64,000 nucleotides of DNA, from positions 2,356,001-2,420,000 of the forward strand of contig NZ_OZ241968.1 in NCBI RefSeq assembly GCF_965204125.1, in the 5' to 3' direction. Both the position numbers and the translations under genes were made by a program. The stretch's first letter is position 1; the number at the start of each line of letters is the position of its first letter. The notes beneath the pieces were generated by a model. The model worked only from the letters and a program-made list of their open reading frames with translations. It ran no database searches and was not told the origin of the DNA. Shown piece after piece: positions 44,723 to 53,325 of the stretch. This DNA is from Poriferisodalis sp965204125. GTDB taxonomy: Bacteria > Actinomycetota > Acidimicrobiia > Acidimicrobiales > Poriferisodalaceae.

Positions 44723-45892
44723 TCAGCGGCTGGCGTTGTCGCTGCTGGCCGCGAACGCCGCGAGATCGTCAAGACGCTCGTCGTTCGAGAACATGTCGTG
44801 CAGCCGCAACCGCAGGCCGAGCCGACGCTGCAGCTGGCGCACCTCGAGCTCTTCGTCCCACAGGAACATGGTGACGGCGGTGCCGCTGCGGCCTGCGCGA
44901 GCCGTCCGACCGGAGCGGTGCAGGTAGGTCTTGTGCTCGGGGGGCACGTTGTAGTGCACCACCACGTCGACCTCATCGATGTGCAGCCCGCGGGCGGCGA
45001 CATCGGTAGCCACCAGCGCGGCCAGCTTGCCCTTGGCGAAATTGGCGAGCGCACGCTCCCGCTTGACCTGGGGCAGGTCGCCGTGAATGGCGCCTGCTTG
45101 CACCCCGGCCTCTCGCAGTTCACGAGTGAGCTGGTCGGCGCCCCGCTTCGTGCGGGTGAACAGCAGCGTGCGCCCGTTCGCCCCGATGATGCGGGCAGCG
45201 ACCCGTACCCGGTCCATCTTGTGCACCGACATGAACAGGTGCCCCATCTCCGACACGGTCACCTCGCGTTCGGTGACTTCGTGGAAGACCGGGTCTCGCA
45301 GGTGCCGCTTCACCAGCGTGTCCACCACGCCGTCGAGTGTCGCCGAGAACAGCAGGGTCTGGTGCTGGCCGTCGATGTGGCGCAGCACCCACTCGACCTG
45401 GGGCAGGAACCCCATGTCGGCCATCCGGTCGGCTTCGTCGACTACCACCCGCTGGATGCCCGACACGTTGACTGCGCCGCGGTCGATGAGATCGATGAGC
45501 CGTCCGGGCGTGGCAATGACGACGTCCATGCCGCCCGACAGCAGCTCGATTTGGCGGTCGAGATTGGTGCCGCCGTAGGTGGCGATCGACCGCAGGTCGG
45601 CTGCCTTGGCCAGCGGCTCGACTACGGCGGCGATCTGGTTCGCCAGCTCGCGGGTCGGCGTGAGCATGAGGGTGGTGGGGTGGCCGTCGGCGGCACGTGG
45701 CGTCAGCGCCAGCATGGGCAGGCTGAACGCAAGCGTCTTGCCGGAACCCGTCTTGGCTTTGCCGCAGACGTCTCGGCCGGCGAGAGCTTCGCCGATGGTC
45801 AATTCCTGGATGGCGAACGGTTCGGTGATTCCTTGATCAGCCAGGGTGTCGCAGAGGGGTTCGGGTACGCCTAGTTCACTGAATGTTGTCAC
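44723..45892 (-). CDS. DEAD-box RNA helicase
   Basis: About 389 residues from a GTG at 45892. It has the Q motif (FSELGVPEPLCDTLADQGITEPFAIQ), motif I AKTGSGKT, Ia PTRELANQ, Ib TPGR, II DEAD, III SAT, IV LLFTRTKR, V ATDVAARGLHID and VI HRSGRTARAG. The C-terminal extension is short (about 45 residues), so it is of the compact RhlE/CsdA-like type rather than DeaD. It unwinds RNA duplexes, probably in ribosome assembly or cold adaptation. Longer in-frame extensions upstream are Ser/Arg-rich and look non-coding. The gap 45893-46130 holds its promoter and that of tRNA-Cys. Confidence 0.92.
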   Translation of the reverse strand: MTTFSELGVPEPLCDTLADQGITEPFAIQELTIGEALAGRDVCGKAKTGSGKTLAFSLPMLALTPRAADGHPTTLMLTPTRELANQIAAVVEPLAKAADLRSIATYGGTNLDRQIELLSGGMDVVIATPGRLIDLIDRGAVNVSGIQRVVVDEADRMADMGFLPQVEWVLRHIDGQHQTLLFSATLDGVVDTLVKRHLRDPVFHEVTEREVTVSEMGHLFMSVHKMDRVRVAARIIGANGRTLLFTRTKRGADQLTRELREAGVQAGAIHGDLPQVKRERALANFAKGKLAALVATDVAARGLHIDEVDVVVHYNVPPEHKTYLHRSGRTARAGRSGTAVTMFLWDEELEVRQLQRRLGLRLRLHDMFSNDERLDDLAAFAASSDNASR

Positions 45893-46130
45893 GGGGGTCT
45901 TTTCGAAGGTCGTGGCCCAAGGGTTGCGCTGCCAGCTACGCGAACTGCGACAACGCTGGGCAGTGGGGCCACACGGCGAACTGCCTTGGCTGCCGAGTGT
46001 ATGGGAGCAGCGGTGCGGGGCGGCGGAGCAGGGGTGCGCCGTCGCCGATCGGCTCGTGAAGCGCAGCGGTTGACGCAACCGAAAATGCCGCCGTCATTCG
46101 GGGGGCAGACCACTACCCTGCGAAGTCCCG

Positions 46131-46201
46131 GGCGGAGTGGCCGAGTGGTTAGGCAGCGGCCTGCAAAGCCGTGTACGCCGGTTCGAATCCGGTCTCCGCC
46201 T
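46131..46201 (+). tRNA. tRNA-Cys (GCA)
   Basis: A 71-nt cloverleaf. The acceptor is GGCGGAG/CTCCGCC, the anticodon arm GCGGC-CTGCAAA-GCCGT gives anticodon GCA, and the T arm is GCCGG-TTCGAAT-CCGGT. The discriminator is T and CCA is not encoded. TACCCT at 46113-46118 is a suitable -10, 12 nt upstream. Confidence 0.95.
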
Positions 46202-46271
46202 CGCCGGCCGGCCGGACCCCGAGCAGGCTGAAGGCGTCGGCCGAGCCATATGGGCAGGGTGCTAGCGTGAG

Positions 46272-46309
46272 TCGCCCTCAGGGCGCTGCGTTAGCTTGCA
46301 TCGCCCTTC
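46272..46309 (+). repeat. Degenerate partial copy of the tRNA-Val 5' half
   Basis: The stretch from 46272 (TCGCCCTCAGGGCG, then CTGCG, TTAGC and TTGCAT) resembles the sequence from 46301 into tRNA-Val (TCGCCCTTCGGGCGATTGG, GCGCAG, TTAGC, TTGCAT) with internal deletions. In addition, ATCGCCC (46300-46306) is an exact complement of the tRNA 5' acceptor strand. This may be a remnant of a tandem duplication of the tRNA 5' region. Confidence 0.4.
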
Positions 46310-46383
46310 GGGCGATTGGCGCAGTTGGTTAGCGCGCTTGCATGACACGCAAGAGGTCACAGGTTCGACTCCTGTATCGCCCA
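46310..46383 (+). tRNA. tRNA-Val (GAC)
   Basis: A 74-nt cloverleaf. The acceptor is GGGCGAT/ATCGCCC, the D arm GCGC-AGTTGGTTA-GCGC, the anticodon arm CTTGC-ATGACAC-GCAAG with anticodon GAC, and the T arm ACAGG-TTCGACT-CCTGT. The discriminator is A and CCA is not encoded. The accessory island begins directly downstream. Confidence 0.95.
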
Positions 46384-46533
46384 CCCACGGCTTGCTTGCA
46401 CCGTCGATGGCGCGCAGCCGCTTTGCAAATGCATGCCGTCGACGGCATTGGTCATGTCACCGGCGGCAGCCGACCGTCTGCCGTCCGGCTACATGAGCAG
46501 GGATGATCTTGTTCAGTACCAAAATCGATTGAG

Positions 46534-46555
46534 TGTGACACCCCGCTGGTACGGT
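46534..46555 (+). promoter_or_regulatory. Damage-type promoter (TGTGA variant) of the methyltransferase remnant
   Basis: TGTGA (46534-46538), 11 nt beginning CACCCC, TACGGT (46550-46555), then 7 nt and a GTG at 46563. The 11-nt spacer and -10 are almost the same as in the recA copy at 31610-31631. Fourth base of the half-site is G instead of C. Confidence 0.5.
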
Positions 46556-46562
46556 CACTGCC

Positions 46563-47391
46563 GTGTCGCCGCAAGTTTCGCTGCAACCGGCATCGTCGTC
46601 TGAAGACCGGCCTCGCAATCGAGCTGCCCACGCACCGTCAGACTCCCTGCGCTTGGAGCGGCACCCGAACGCGCCTAGTCGAGACGACTGGCGCGACTGG
46701 GTAGGAGGGATTGATGGACCAGTCGGCGTAGATCTCTTCTGCGGCGCAGGCGGGTTGTCCCTGGGGCTCGAGAATGCGGGCATCCAAGTCATCTTGGCCG
46801 TCGATCACGACGAGCACTCCTTGGCGACACATCGCGCAAACTTTCCCGGGCTTGCTCTAGATCTCGACTTGTCCGACACGGCAGGCATCGAGCAAGTCTC
46901 GGACCTGCTTGAGGGACTGGATGTCGATGTGCTTGCCGGCGGACCTCCCTGCCAGCCGTTCTCGCTGGCAGGACAGCCCAAGCTTCGGTCACTCGTGGAG
47001 CAAGGCGTTCGGCCACGTGAGGACGAGCGACGCGACCTCTGGGCAGCGATGTTGGAGATAGCGGAGCGCATTCAACCGAAGGCCGTGCTCATGGAGAACG
47101 TCCCGGGAATGGCGCTCGGTGACGAGTCGGAGATCGTGCGGACCATGGCCGCCCGTCTCGAAGACTCTGGCTACCTCGTTGATTACCGGATCGTCAACGC
47201 GAGCGACTACGGCGTTCCCCAGAAGCGGCATTCACCGTGGCGGGGCGATCCTGAGTCTGTCGGGTGCACCGGTGCAAGCGCTGCGCGGCCGTTACTGGAC
47301 AGATCGTGACACCAAGGGCGCGCTGACATTCGACCAGCGTGTCCCGAAGCTGGCTGACGACTACGAGATGGCTGAAGAACTGTTCAAGTAG
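46563..47391 (+). pseudogene. C5-cytosine DNA methyltransferase, frameshifted and truncated
   Basis: From a GTG at 46563 the frame encodes motif I VDLFCGAGGLSLGL, motif IV GGPPCQPFS with the catalytic Cys, motif VI ENVPGM and motif VIII DYGVPQKR. At about 47229 the reading frame breaks: the next part (AILSLSGAPVQALRG to a stop at 47391) continues in the +1 frame, consistent with a one-base insertion. Even with that repaired the protein would have about 276 residues and lack the target-recognition domain and motifs IX-X. It is therefore very likely inactive. A matching restriction endonuclease is not visible. It lies right after tRNA-Val, the typical position of an integrated island. Confidence 0.82.
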
Positions 47392-47553
47392 AGAGCTTCC
47401 TTGGGGCGGCTTGTCGTCGACCGCGAGACGATTCAAGGGGAGTAGGGGGAGTTCGGCATTTGACGAGTCTCAAGCCAAGTTCGCAGGGACGCGGACGAAG
47501 AGGACCTCAAGCAGACCGGCCAGCAGAAGGCGCATGAGCAACAGGAAGCGACG

Positions 47554-47847
47554 ATGAGTTTTGAACAATGGGAGGAGCAGGTCCTCCAAGCGCCAGGCGC
47601 CGATCGACGCGTTCGCGAAATCGAGGATGAACTGCGAGTGGCAGCCGGCTTGACCGCTCTGCGTGAGAGCGCGGGCCTGTCCCAGCGCGACCTCGCCCAG
47701 AGAATCGGCGTGTCGCAACCGCGGATCGCCGCGATCGAATGCTCCCGCAACGCCACCATCGAGGTGCTCCAGCGATACGCCCGAGGACTCGATGGCCGCC
47801 TCGAAGTCTCAGTCGTACAGGAAGATCGACGGACGACCTTGCTGTAG
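47554..47847 (+). CDS. XRE-family HTH regulator or solitary antitoxin
   Basis: A 97-residue protein. An N-terminal helix (MSFEQWEEQVLQAPGADRRV and the stretch after it) is followed by an HTH_3 domain: ALRESAGLSQRDLAQRIGVSQPRIAAIE, with a short tail. This layout is that of HigA/HipB-like antitoxins that normally follow a toxin gene. No intact toxin lies upstream: 47392-47553 contains no clear ORF. It may be an orphan antitoxin or the regulator of the island. Confidence 0.82.
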   Translation: MSFEQWEEQVLQAPGADRRVREIEDELRVAAGLTALRESAGLSQRDLAQRIGVSQPRIAAIECSRNATIEVLQRYARGLDGRLEVSVVQEDRRTTLL

Positions 47848-47849
47848 AA

Positions 47850-48008
47850 CCTGATTCAGGTGTGCATCCGGATGACGATGCCCGCGAAGCGGCAGCGTTC
47901 AAGCATGCCCCAGGTCCGCAGGCCCGGCAGGATCTCCTCGGGTTCGCAGCCGACGAGGTCTGCCGCGAGATGTGGGGCGATGAGTCCGAGGAAATTGTGG
48001 GTAGATGA
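47850..48008 (+). pseudogene. Possible coding remnant downstream of the XRE gene
   Basis: One plus-strand frame here reads as a plausible acidic protein end: PDDDAREAAAFKHAP, ARQDLLGFAADEVCREMWG, DESEEIVGR, then stop. It has no start codon of its own with a Shine-Dalgarno, and upstream it is a shadow frame of the XRE gene. It could be the decayed 3' end of a lost gene. I do not recognise the family. Confidence 0.25.
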
Positions 48009-48067
48009 ACATAAAAATTCTGGTTAGACAAACGTAACTTTTGTGGTTAGCAAGTAGTCTCCTAGCT

Positions 48068-49375
48068 GTGGACTACGTGAGACGCCACTTGGAAGCGACG
48101 CTCGACGACTCGCTCGAGGCATCTCGTGTCGTCGTGCTGCACGGCGCGCGTCAGTCGGGGAAGACCACGCTGGCGCGTCAGGTTGCGCAGCGGCGCGGTG
48201 GCTCGTACGTGACGCTCGACGACGACGCATCGCGGCTAGCCGCGCTGGACGACCCGATGGCGTACTTGTCCCGATTGCAGGCACCAGCGGTGGTCGATGA
48301 GGTCCAGGTCGGTGGCGACCGCGTCGTGCGGGCCGTCAAGCGTCTCGTCGACGAGTCCGACGAGCGGGGCCGGTTCCTGCTGACCGGCTCCACGAACTTC
48401 TTGTCGGTGCCTGCGATCAGCGAGTCATTGGCCGGCCGGGCACGCATCTTGCGCCTGTTCCCTTTCTCGCAGGCCGAGCTCCACCGCAGCTCCCCGGTCG
48501 ACCTCGCAGGCTGGTTCGACGCTTGCGAAGTCGAGCCTCCACGCGAGACTGAAAACCGCGCGCAGTACATGAGTCGCTTGTGCAGAGGCGGCTTTCCTGA
48601 GGCGGTCGCACTGTCGCCACAGCAGCGCCAAGGCTGGCACGACAGCTACCTCGAGACTGTCATCCAGCGCGACGTCACCGAGCTCGGTGACATCCGCCGA
48701 GCCGACGCACTCGTCGATCTGGTCCGCTGGCTGGCAGCGAACACCGCAGGCGAACTCAACGTCCAAGCGGCCTGCGGGCAGCTCGGCATCGATCGCTCCA
48801 CGTTCGACCGATATTTCGCGTGGCTCCGCACCGTGTTCATGGTCCACACGGTGCCTGCGTGGTCGCGCAAGCACGCCGCCCGCGTCGTCCGACGGCCCAA
48901 GCTGCACTTCGCCGACACCGGCATGGCAGCGGCGCTGATGGGCATCGACGCCGACGCCTTGGCCTCACCCACCTCGACAGTCGCCGGCCCACTGCTGGAA
49001 ACGTTCGTGGTGAACGAACTGGCACAGCAGAACGCCGGCGCAGCGGGCGTGCGAATTCACCACCTGCGCGACTACGACGGCAACGAAGCAGACATCGTGC
49101 TCGAACGTCCCGACGGCGCCGTCGCTGCGGTCGAGGTCAAATCAACGGGCAACCCCGGCGAGAACCACCTCAAACCGCTCCGATGGCTGCGAGACCGCCT
49201 CGACCGCACTGCTGAAGGCATCTTCCGCATCGGCGTGCTGCTGCACACCGGCCCCCACTGTCACCCCATCGGCGACCGCCTCTGGCTAGCCCCTATCAAC
49301 ACCCTCTGGAACCAACCAGCATCACGCCTCCACCAGATTCAGGCGCCCCCAGAGCCCCCACGAAACTCGGGGTGA
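48068..49375 (+). CDS. AAA_14 / DUF4143 ATP-binding protein
   Basis: A 435-residue P-loop protein from a GTG at 48068, with TAGTCT 7 nt upstream (leaderless). Walker A LHGARQSGKTTLAR is near residues 22-36 and Walker B is AVVDEVQ, followed by LTGSTNF. The C-terminal DUF4143 part ends in a nuclease-like pattern: an Asp in NEADIVLE and EVKST about a dozen residues later, as in PD-(D/E)XK folds. These proteins are common, mobile and poorly understood. The upstream DNA is AT-rich (TGGTTAG repeated twice), unlike its surroundings, which suggests horizontal transfer with the island. Confidence 0.85.
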   Translation: MDYVRRHLEATLDDSLEASRVVVLHGARQSGKTTLARQVAQRRGGSYVTLDDDASRLAALDDPMAYLSRLQAPAVVDEVQVGGDRVVRAVKRLVDESDERGRFLLTGSTNFLSVPAISESLAGRARILRLFPFSQAELHRSSPVDLAGWFDACEVEPPRETENRAQYMSRLCRGGFPEAVALSPQQRQGWHDSYLETVIQRDVTELGDIRRADALVDLVRWLAANTAGELNVQAACGQLGIDRSTFDRYFAWLRTVFMVHTVPAWSRKHAARVVRRPKLHFADTGMAAALMGIDADALASPTSTVAGPLLETFVVNELAQQNAGAAGVRIHHLRDYDGNEADIVLERPDGAVAAVEVKSTGNPGENHLKPLRWLRDRLDRTAEGIFRIGVLLHTGPHCHPIGDRLWLAPINTLWNQPASRLHQIQAPPEPPRNSG

Positions 49376-49380
49376 TTCAT

Positions 49381-50676
49381 CTACAGGGTGGGGTTGGTGA
49401 GGCGGCCGAGGAAGAGGATGGCCTGTGTTTCGTTGTGGACGATCGCCCATAGGAAGGGTCGGTCCGCGACGACGGTCAGATCGGGTGGGGGAGGCGCCGA
49501 TTCGTTGAAGGCCATGGCTGTCGCTGCGGCGGCTTCGGTTCCCTTCTCGTCGACGATCACCTTGGCGCTGTGCAGGGCCGAGGTGATGAAGATGCCCGGG
49601 GCGATGCCGTCGAACCTGGCGCCGGGGCAGAACCCCTGTGGGCACAGCCAGGCAAAGAGATCGGCCGGCGGCAGCGTCTGTTCCCACTTGGGCATGGTGA
49701 GGTCGACCGTGCCCCGTCGTGTTGATTGGGCCAGCTCGGCCAAGGATGCGGCGTCGAGTGAATCCTCGACCGCCGCGAGGCCGTCGGGTTCGTGGGGGAC
49801 GATGAGCCACATGGCCAGTTCGCGGCGCAGGTATGGCAGCTCCACGGCGTCGGCGCCGTCCAGCCGTACATAGCGGCGGGTGACAGCTTCTGCGTCGTGC
49901 ATGAATGGCACGGTCACTGCCTGGCCAGTGTCGGTAGTGAATTCGCCGTCGCTGGTGAGCCCGGCCAAGAACGGCGTGCTCCAGTCGGCCTTGAGGTACA
50001 CGGTGTTCACCAGGATCAGTTTCTGGCCCTGGACGGTGGCCTGGTTGACGATCGTGGGGATGAGGCCGCGGGTGCGTCCCGATATCCACTCGTTGATGAC
50101 AGCGGCCGCTGCGTCGCCGTCGGCTGTGTCGACCGGCTGGATCGTCGCGCCGTAGTGCGCTGCTGCGGTCTCTAGGAACGCGGGTCGTGGCGAGAATCCG
50201 TCGTCGGGAAACAGCCTGTTGGCAACTTCGATGGTGTTGGGCTCCGCCGAAGCCCTTGCCAGCACGAAGTCGACCGCATTCGCAGCGCTGTGGCTGCCCT
50301 GTTCGGGAAAGCCGAAGACGTCGTCGAGCACAGCCGCAGTGTCAGGCGACGCTCCGGCACGGCTCAGGCTGAAGGCGATGCCGATGCTCGTGGGGCTCGA
50401 CACAGCGTTGCCTTGCAAGTGCCGGTGGAAGTCCCAGCCAGCAGCGTTGACCCCCGCGACCCACTCAGCCGCCGGAGCATCGGGATCAGCCGGCAAACGA
50501 TCAGTAACAGGCTCGATGACTGCGGGAATGGCCGGCTCGGCAGCAGCCGTACTGGCAGACGGTGCTGTCGCCGTGGTCCCGGCTCCTCCGCCGGCTGTGG
50601 GCTCGACGGCGTCCGTCGAAGTGCCGCAGGCGGCGACACAGCACAGCACGACCAGGAAGCCGAACAGCCGGTTCAT
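49381..50676 (-). CDS. Serpin-family protease inhibitor, lipoprotein
   Basis: A 431-residue serpin. The N-terminus has a lipoprotein signal: a hydrophobic FGFLVVLCCVAACG with lipobox VAAC, followed by a Thr/Ala/Gly-rich linker of about 50 residues. The serpin core includes the VNTVYLKADWSTPF shutter strand and ELPYLRRELAMWLIVP. The reactive-loop hinge EKGTEAAAATAM (about residue 373) has the small residues needed for insertion into sheet A, so it should be inhibitory. The loop then runs AFNESAPPPPDL before the conserved DRPFLWAIVHNETQAILFLGRL. The scissile P1 is uncertain, around Glu or Ser. It should sit on the outer face of the cell membrane. Confidence 0.92.
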   Translation of the reverse strand: MNRLFGFLVVLCCVAACGTSTDAVEPTAGGGAGTTATAPSASTAAAEPAIPAVIEPVTDRLPADPDAPAAEWVAGVNAAGWDFHRHLQGNAVSSPTSIGIAFSLSRAGASPDTAAVLDDVFGFPEQGSHSAANAVDFVLARASAEPNTIEVANRLFPDDGFSPRPAFLETAAAHYGATIQPVDTADGDAAAAVINEWISGRTRGLIPTIVNQATVQGQKLILVNTVYLKADWSTPFLAGLTSDGEFTTDTGQAVTVPFMHDAEAVTRRYVRLDGADAVELPYLRRELAMWLIVPHEPDGLAAVEDSLDAASLAELAQSTRRGTVDLTMPKWEQTLPPADLFAWLCPQGFCPGARFDGIAPGIFITSALHSAKVIVDEKGTEAAAATAMAFNESAPPPPDLTVVADRPFLWAIVHNETQAILFLGRLTNPTL

Positions 50677-50860
50677 GCCCGTTCGAAGCTACAGCGACCC
50701 GCGGCTCACCGATGCTCAGATCTCACATCCTGCATACGTCTCCTGATTGTGCGGCAGAGCCTGATCGGTGATGTCGTGACTCGAGGGGGTGCCGGTCGGG
50801 CTGCGGTCCGTGCTCCCGATCCTGAATGTTCCGGGTCGGCGTGCCAGAATTCGCGGCGCT

Positions 50861-52063
50861 ATGAGCGACAGCAGCGGGGACACAGCGGGGGAGCGGCCGC
50901 TTGAGGGCATCCGGGTGCTGGATTTCACGCGTGTGGTGGCGGGACCGCTGGCCACCCGGATGATGGCCGACATGGGAGCCGAGGTCATCAAGATCGAACC
51001 GGTCGACGGCGATCTGAGCCGCACCTTCCCGCCGTACGTGCCGGGCGACGTGAATCCGTACTTCTCTCAGCAGAACGCCGGCAAACGCTTCTGCTCGATC
51101 GATCTGCGGGCGCCGGGCGCCCCGGAGCTCGTGCGGGAACTCGTCGGCCGCTGCGATGCGGTGGTGGAGAACTACCGGCCCGGCGTGATGGCCAAGTTCG
51201 GGCTCGGGCCCGACGAGATGTGCGCCGCACACCCCGCACTCGTGTACTGCTCGGTCACCGGATTCGGCCAGACCGGACCGTGGGCCGACAAGCGGGCATA
51301 CGCACCTGTCGGCCACATGGAGTCGGGCTACATCGACTACGCCGTCCGCGAGACCGGCGCCCGACCTGAGAACCCGCCGCTGGTGGTGGGCGACATCGTG
51401 ACAGCGATGTCGGCGGCCGCAACCGTCAACGCCATGCTGGTGAAGGCGGCACGGACGGGCCGGGGCGGCCACATCGACGTGTGCATGGTGGAAGCGATGG
51501 TGTACATCCAGGAGTGGTCAGCGCTGGAGCTGGCGGGCGGCTGGGACGGGCCCAACGCAGGCCTCGCCCACGAATGCCCGATCCTGGTGCTGCCCGACGG
51601 GCGGGTGTGGGCCATCGCCGGCAACCCCGCAGCGTGGTTCGACGACCTGCTCAAGGCCATGGGCCGACCCGAGCTGGCCGATGACCCTCGATTCGCCACG
51701 CCTGCAGCCCGCATGGCCAACCGCTATGAGCTGTACGACGAGATGACCCAGTGGGCGGCAGGATTCGCCGACGTGGACGACTTCCGGCAAGCCATCGAAG
51801 CGGGCACTCCGTTCAGCGTGGCCGAGATGCGTTCCCTCTCCGAGCTGGCGGGAACCGATTGGGCTACGCATCGCGGGTTGCTGGCCGACACCGCCTCGGG
51901 CTTCGCCGTACCCGCACGTCCGGCGCTCGGCTCAGGCATCGGCACCGACGGCCATGTCGCAGCCCGCGGAGCCGACAACCGTGACGTCATCGGCGGGCTG
52001 CTCGGGTATGACAACCAACGGCTCGACCAGCTCGAAGCTGCCGGGGTGCTCGTCACCGCCTGA
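50861..52063 (+). CDS. CaiB/BaiF family (type III) CoA transferase
   Basis: A 400-residue type III CoA transferase starting at the ATG at 50861. IRVLDFTRVVAGPLATRMMADMGAEVIKIEP opens the protein; CDAVVENYRPGVMAKFGLGPDE and VTGFGQTGPWADKRAYAPVGHMESGYIDY follow. The later part has the LPDGRVWAIAGNPAAWFDDLLKAMGRPELADD segment. It is the third intact member of this family in the window. It is 36 nt upstream of the phosphofructokinase gene but otherwise unrelated in function. Confidence 0.9.
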   Translation: MSDSSGDTAGERPLEGIRVLDFTRVVAGPLATRMMADMGAEVIKIEPVDGDLSRTFPPYVPGDVNPYFSQQNAGKRFCSIDLRAPGAPELVRELVGRCDAVVENYRPGVMAKFGLGPDEMCAAHPALVYCSVTGFGQTGPWADKRAYAPVGHMESGYIDYAVRETGARPENPPLVVGDIVTAMSAAATVNAMLVKAARTGRGGHIDVCMVEAMVYIQEWSALELAGGWDGPNAGLAHECPILVLPDGRVWAIAGNPAAWFDDLLKAMGRPELADDPRFATPAARMANRYELYDEMTQWAAGFADVDDFRQAIEAGTPFSVAEMRSLSELAGTDWATHRGLLADTASGFAVPARPALGSGIGTDGHVAARGADNRDVIGGLLGYDNQRLDQLEAAGVLVTA

Positions 52064-52099
52064 AACCTCCCTCACGAGGCTCGCCATTAGCTTGAGCCC

Positions 52100-53167
52100 G
52101 TGCGAATCGGAGTTCTGACTGGCGGAGGCGACTGCGCCGGCCTGAACGCGGCGATCCGGGCAGTCGTTCGAGCGGCCAGCCATGAGTTGGACCGCAGCGT
52201 CATCGGCTACCGGCGCGGCTGGAACGGCGTGCTCGAGGGCGACAGCGTGAAGCTCGATTCCGAGGCGATGCGGGGTGCGCTGCCACGCGGCGGCACGATG
52301 CTCGGCACCTCTCGCAGCAGCCGACGCCTTGAGACCGAGGGTGCGGCGCCGCTGATAGCGCAGCTCGAGCGAGACGGCGTCGACGCGCTGGTGACGATCG
52401 GCGGCGACGGCACGCTGATCACCGCCGCACGGCTCTCCGACGCCGGGTTCCCGGTGATCGCAGTGCCCAAGACGATCGACAACGACGTGCACGGAACCGA
52501 TGTCTGCATCGGATTCGATACGGCGCTGGGAGTGGCCACCGAGGCGGTTGACCGGCTCCACACCACCGCCGAATCGCACAACCGGATCATGGTGCTCGAG
52601 GTGATGGGCCGCCAAGCCGGTCACATAGCGGCCGGTGCGGGCATCGCTGGGGGCGCCGCTGCCATCCTCGTGCCCGAAGCGCCGTTCAACATCGACGGCA
52701 TCGCCGAGCGTCTCATTGCGCGGCATCACCGCGACCGCAATGCGTCCATCGTGGTGGTCGCCGAGGGCGCGGTTCCCGACAGCAGCGTCGAGACGCCAGA
52801 CACTGGCACCGACGAATGGGGCAACCGGATCCTCGACGGCATGGGGCAGTTCGTGGGCGATCTGCTGGCGGAGCGCACGGGCTACGACACGCGCACGACG
52901 GTGCTGGGGTACATCCAGCGCGGCGGGCCGCCGACGCCGGCCGACCGGTTGCTTGGCAGCCGGCTCGGAGCCCGAGCGGTCGAGGTGCTCATGGAGGGCA
53001 CATCGGGATGCATGGTCGGCGTGCACTCGACGGGCATCGCCCTGCAGCCGCTCGCCGAGGTCGCGGGCCGCACCCGTTATCTCAGCGAGGACCAACTGGA
53101 GCTGCTGGACCTGATCTCCACTGCGCCGGTGCTGACGCCGCTGCGCACCTCGCGGCGGTGGTTCTGA
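52100..53167 (+). CDS. pfkA: 6-phosphofructokinase (group III, probably ATP-dependent)
   Basis: A 355-residue PFK. GVLTGGGDCAGLNAAIRAVV is the N-terminal phosphate-binding loop; TIGGDGTLITAARL carries Gly rather than Asp at the position that separates ATP from PPi use. PKTIDNDVHGTDVCIGFDTA holds the catalytic Asp and a Lys where E. coli has Gly, as in the group III enzymes of actinobacteria. EVMGRQAGHIA and GYIQRGGPPTPADR are also normal. The GTG start follows TAGCTT by 6 nt (leaderless). It phosphorylates fructose 6-phosphate in glycolysis. Confidence 0.92.
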   Translation: MRIGVLTGGGDCAGLNAAIRAVVRAASHELDRSVIGYRRGWNGVLEGDSVKLDSEAMRGALPRGGTMLGTSRSSRRLETEGAAPLIAQLERDGVDALVTIGGDGTLITAARLSDAGFPVIAVPKTIDNDVHGTDVCIGFDTALGVATEAVDRLHTTAESHNRIMVLEVMGRQAGHIAAGAGIAGGAAAILVPEAPFNIDGIAERLIARHHRDRNASIVVVAEGAVPDSSVETPDTGTDEWGNRILDGMGQFVGDLLAERTGYDTRTTVLGYIQRGGPPTPADRLLGSRLGARAVEVLMEGTSGCMVGVHSTGIALQPLAEVAGRTRYLSEDQLELLDLISTAPVLTPLRTSRRWF

Positions 53168-53235
53168 GGCCGGTTCCGACACTGGCCGGCCGGCACCGCA
53201 CGCTGGGCCGCACGGTAAGGTGACCGCGACAACAC

Positions 53236-53322
53236 ATACCGGGGAGCCCAGAGGGCTGAGAGGGCGACAGCAGTGCCGTCGCCGACCCGAGAACCTGATC
53301 TGGGTAATGCCAGCGGAGGAAG
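53236..53322 (+). ncRNA. TPP (thi-box) riboswitch
   Basis: The conserved CTGAGAG is at 53256-53262, and ACCTGATCTGGGTAATGCC followed by AGCGGAGGAA is at 53293-53321. These are the pyrimidine- and pyrophosphate-sensor cores of the TPP riboswitch. The GGAGGA at 53315-53320 is also the Shine-Dalgarno of the gene at 53326, so ligand binding would directly hide the ribosome-binding site. A TAAGGT at 53216-53221 is a candidate -10. Confidence 0.95.
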
Positions 53323-53325
53323 CAC

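Noticed and set aside
44614..45123. Extension of the metX reading frame to 582 codons
   Set aside because: The extra N-terminal part lies over the DEAD-box gene in another frame and is Pro/Cys/Ser-rich; MetX similarity begins only after the GTG at 44613.
46300..46316. ATCGCCC-TTC-GGGCGAT as a phage attachment site
   Set aside because: It is an inverted, not direct, repeat of the tRNA acceptor and lies upstream of the tRNA; I saw no matching direct repeat at the far side of the island.
47392..47553. A toxin gene partner upstream of the XRE antitoxin
   Set aside because: All three frames are interrupted or low in coding character; no RelE or HigB motif is visible.
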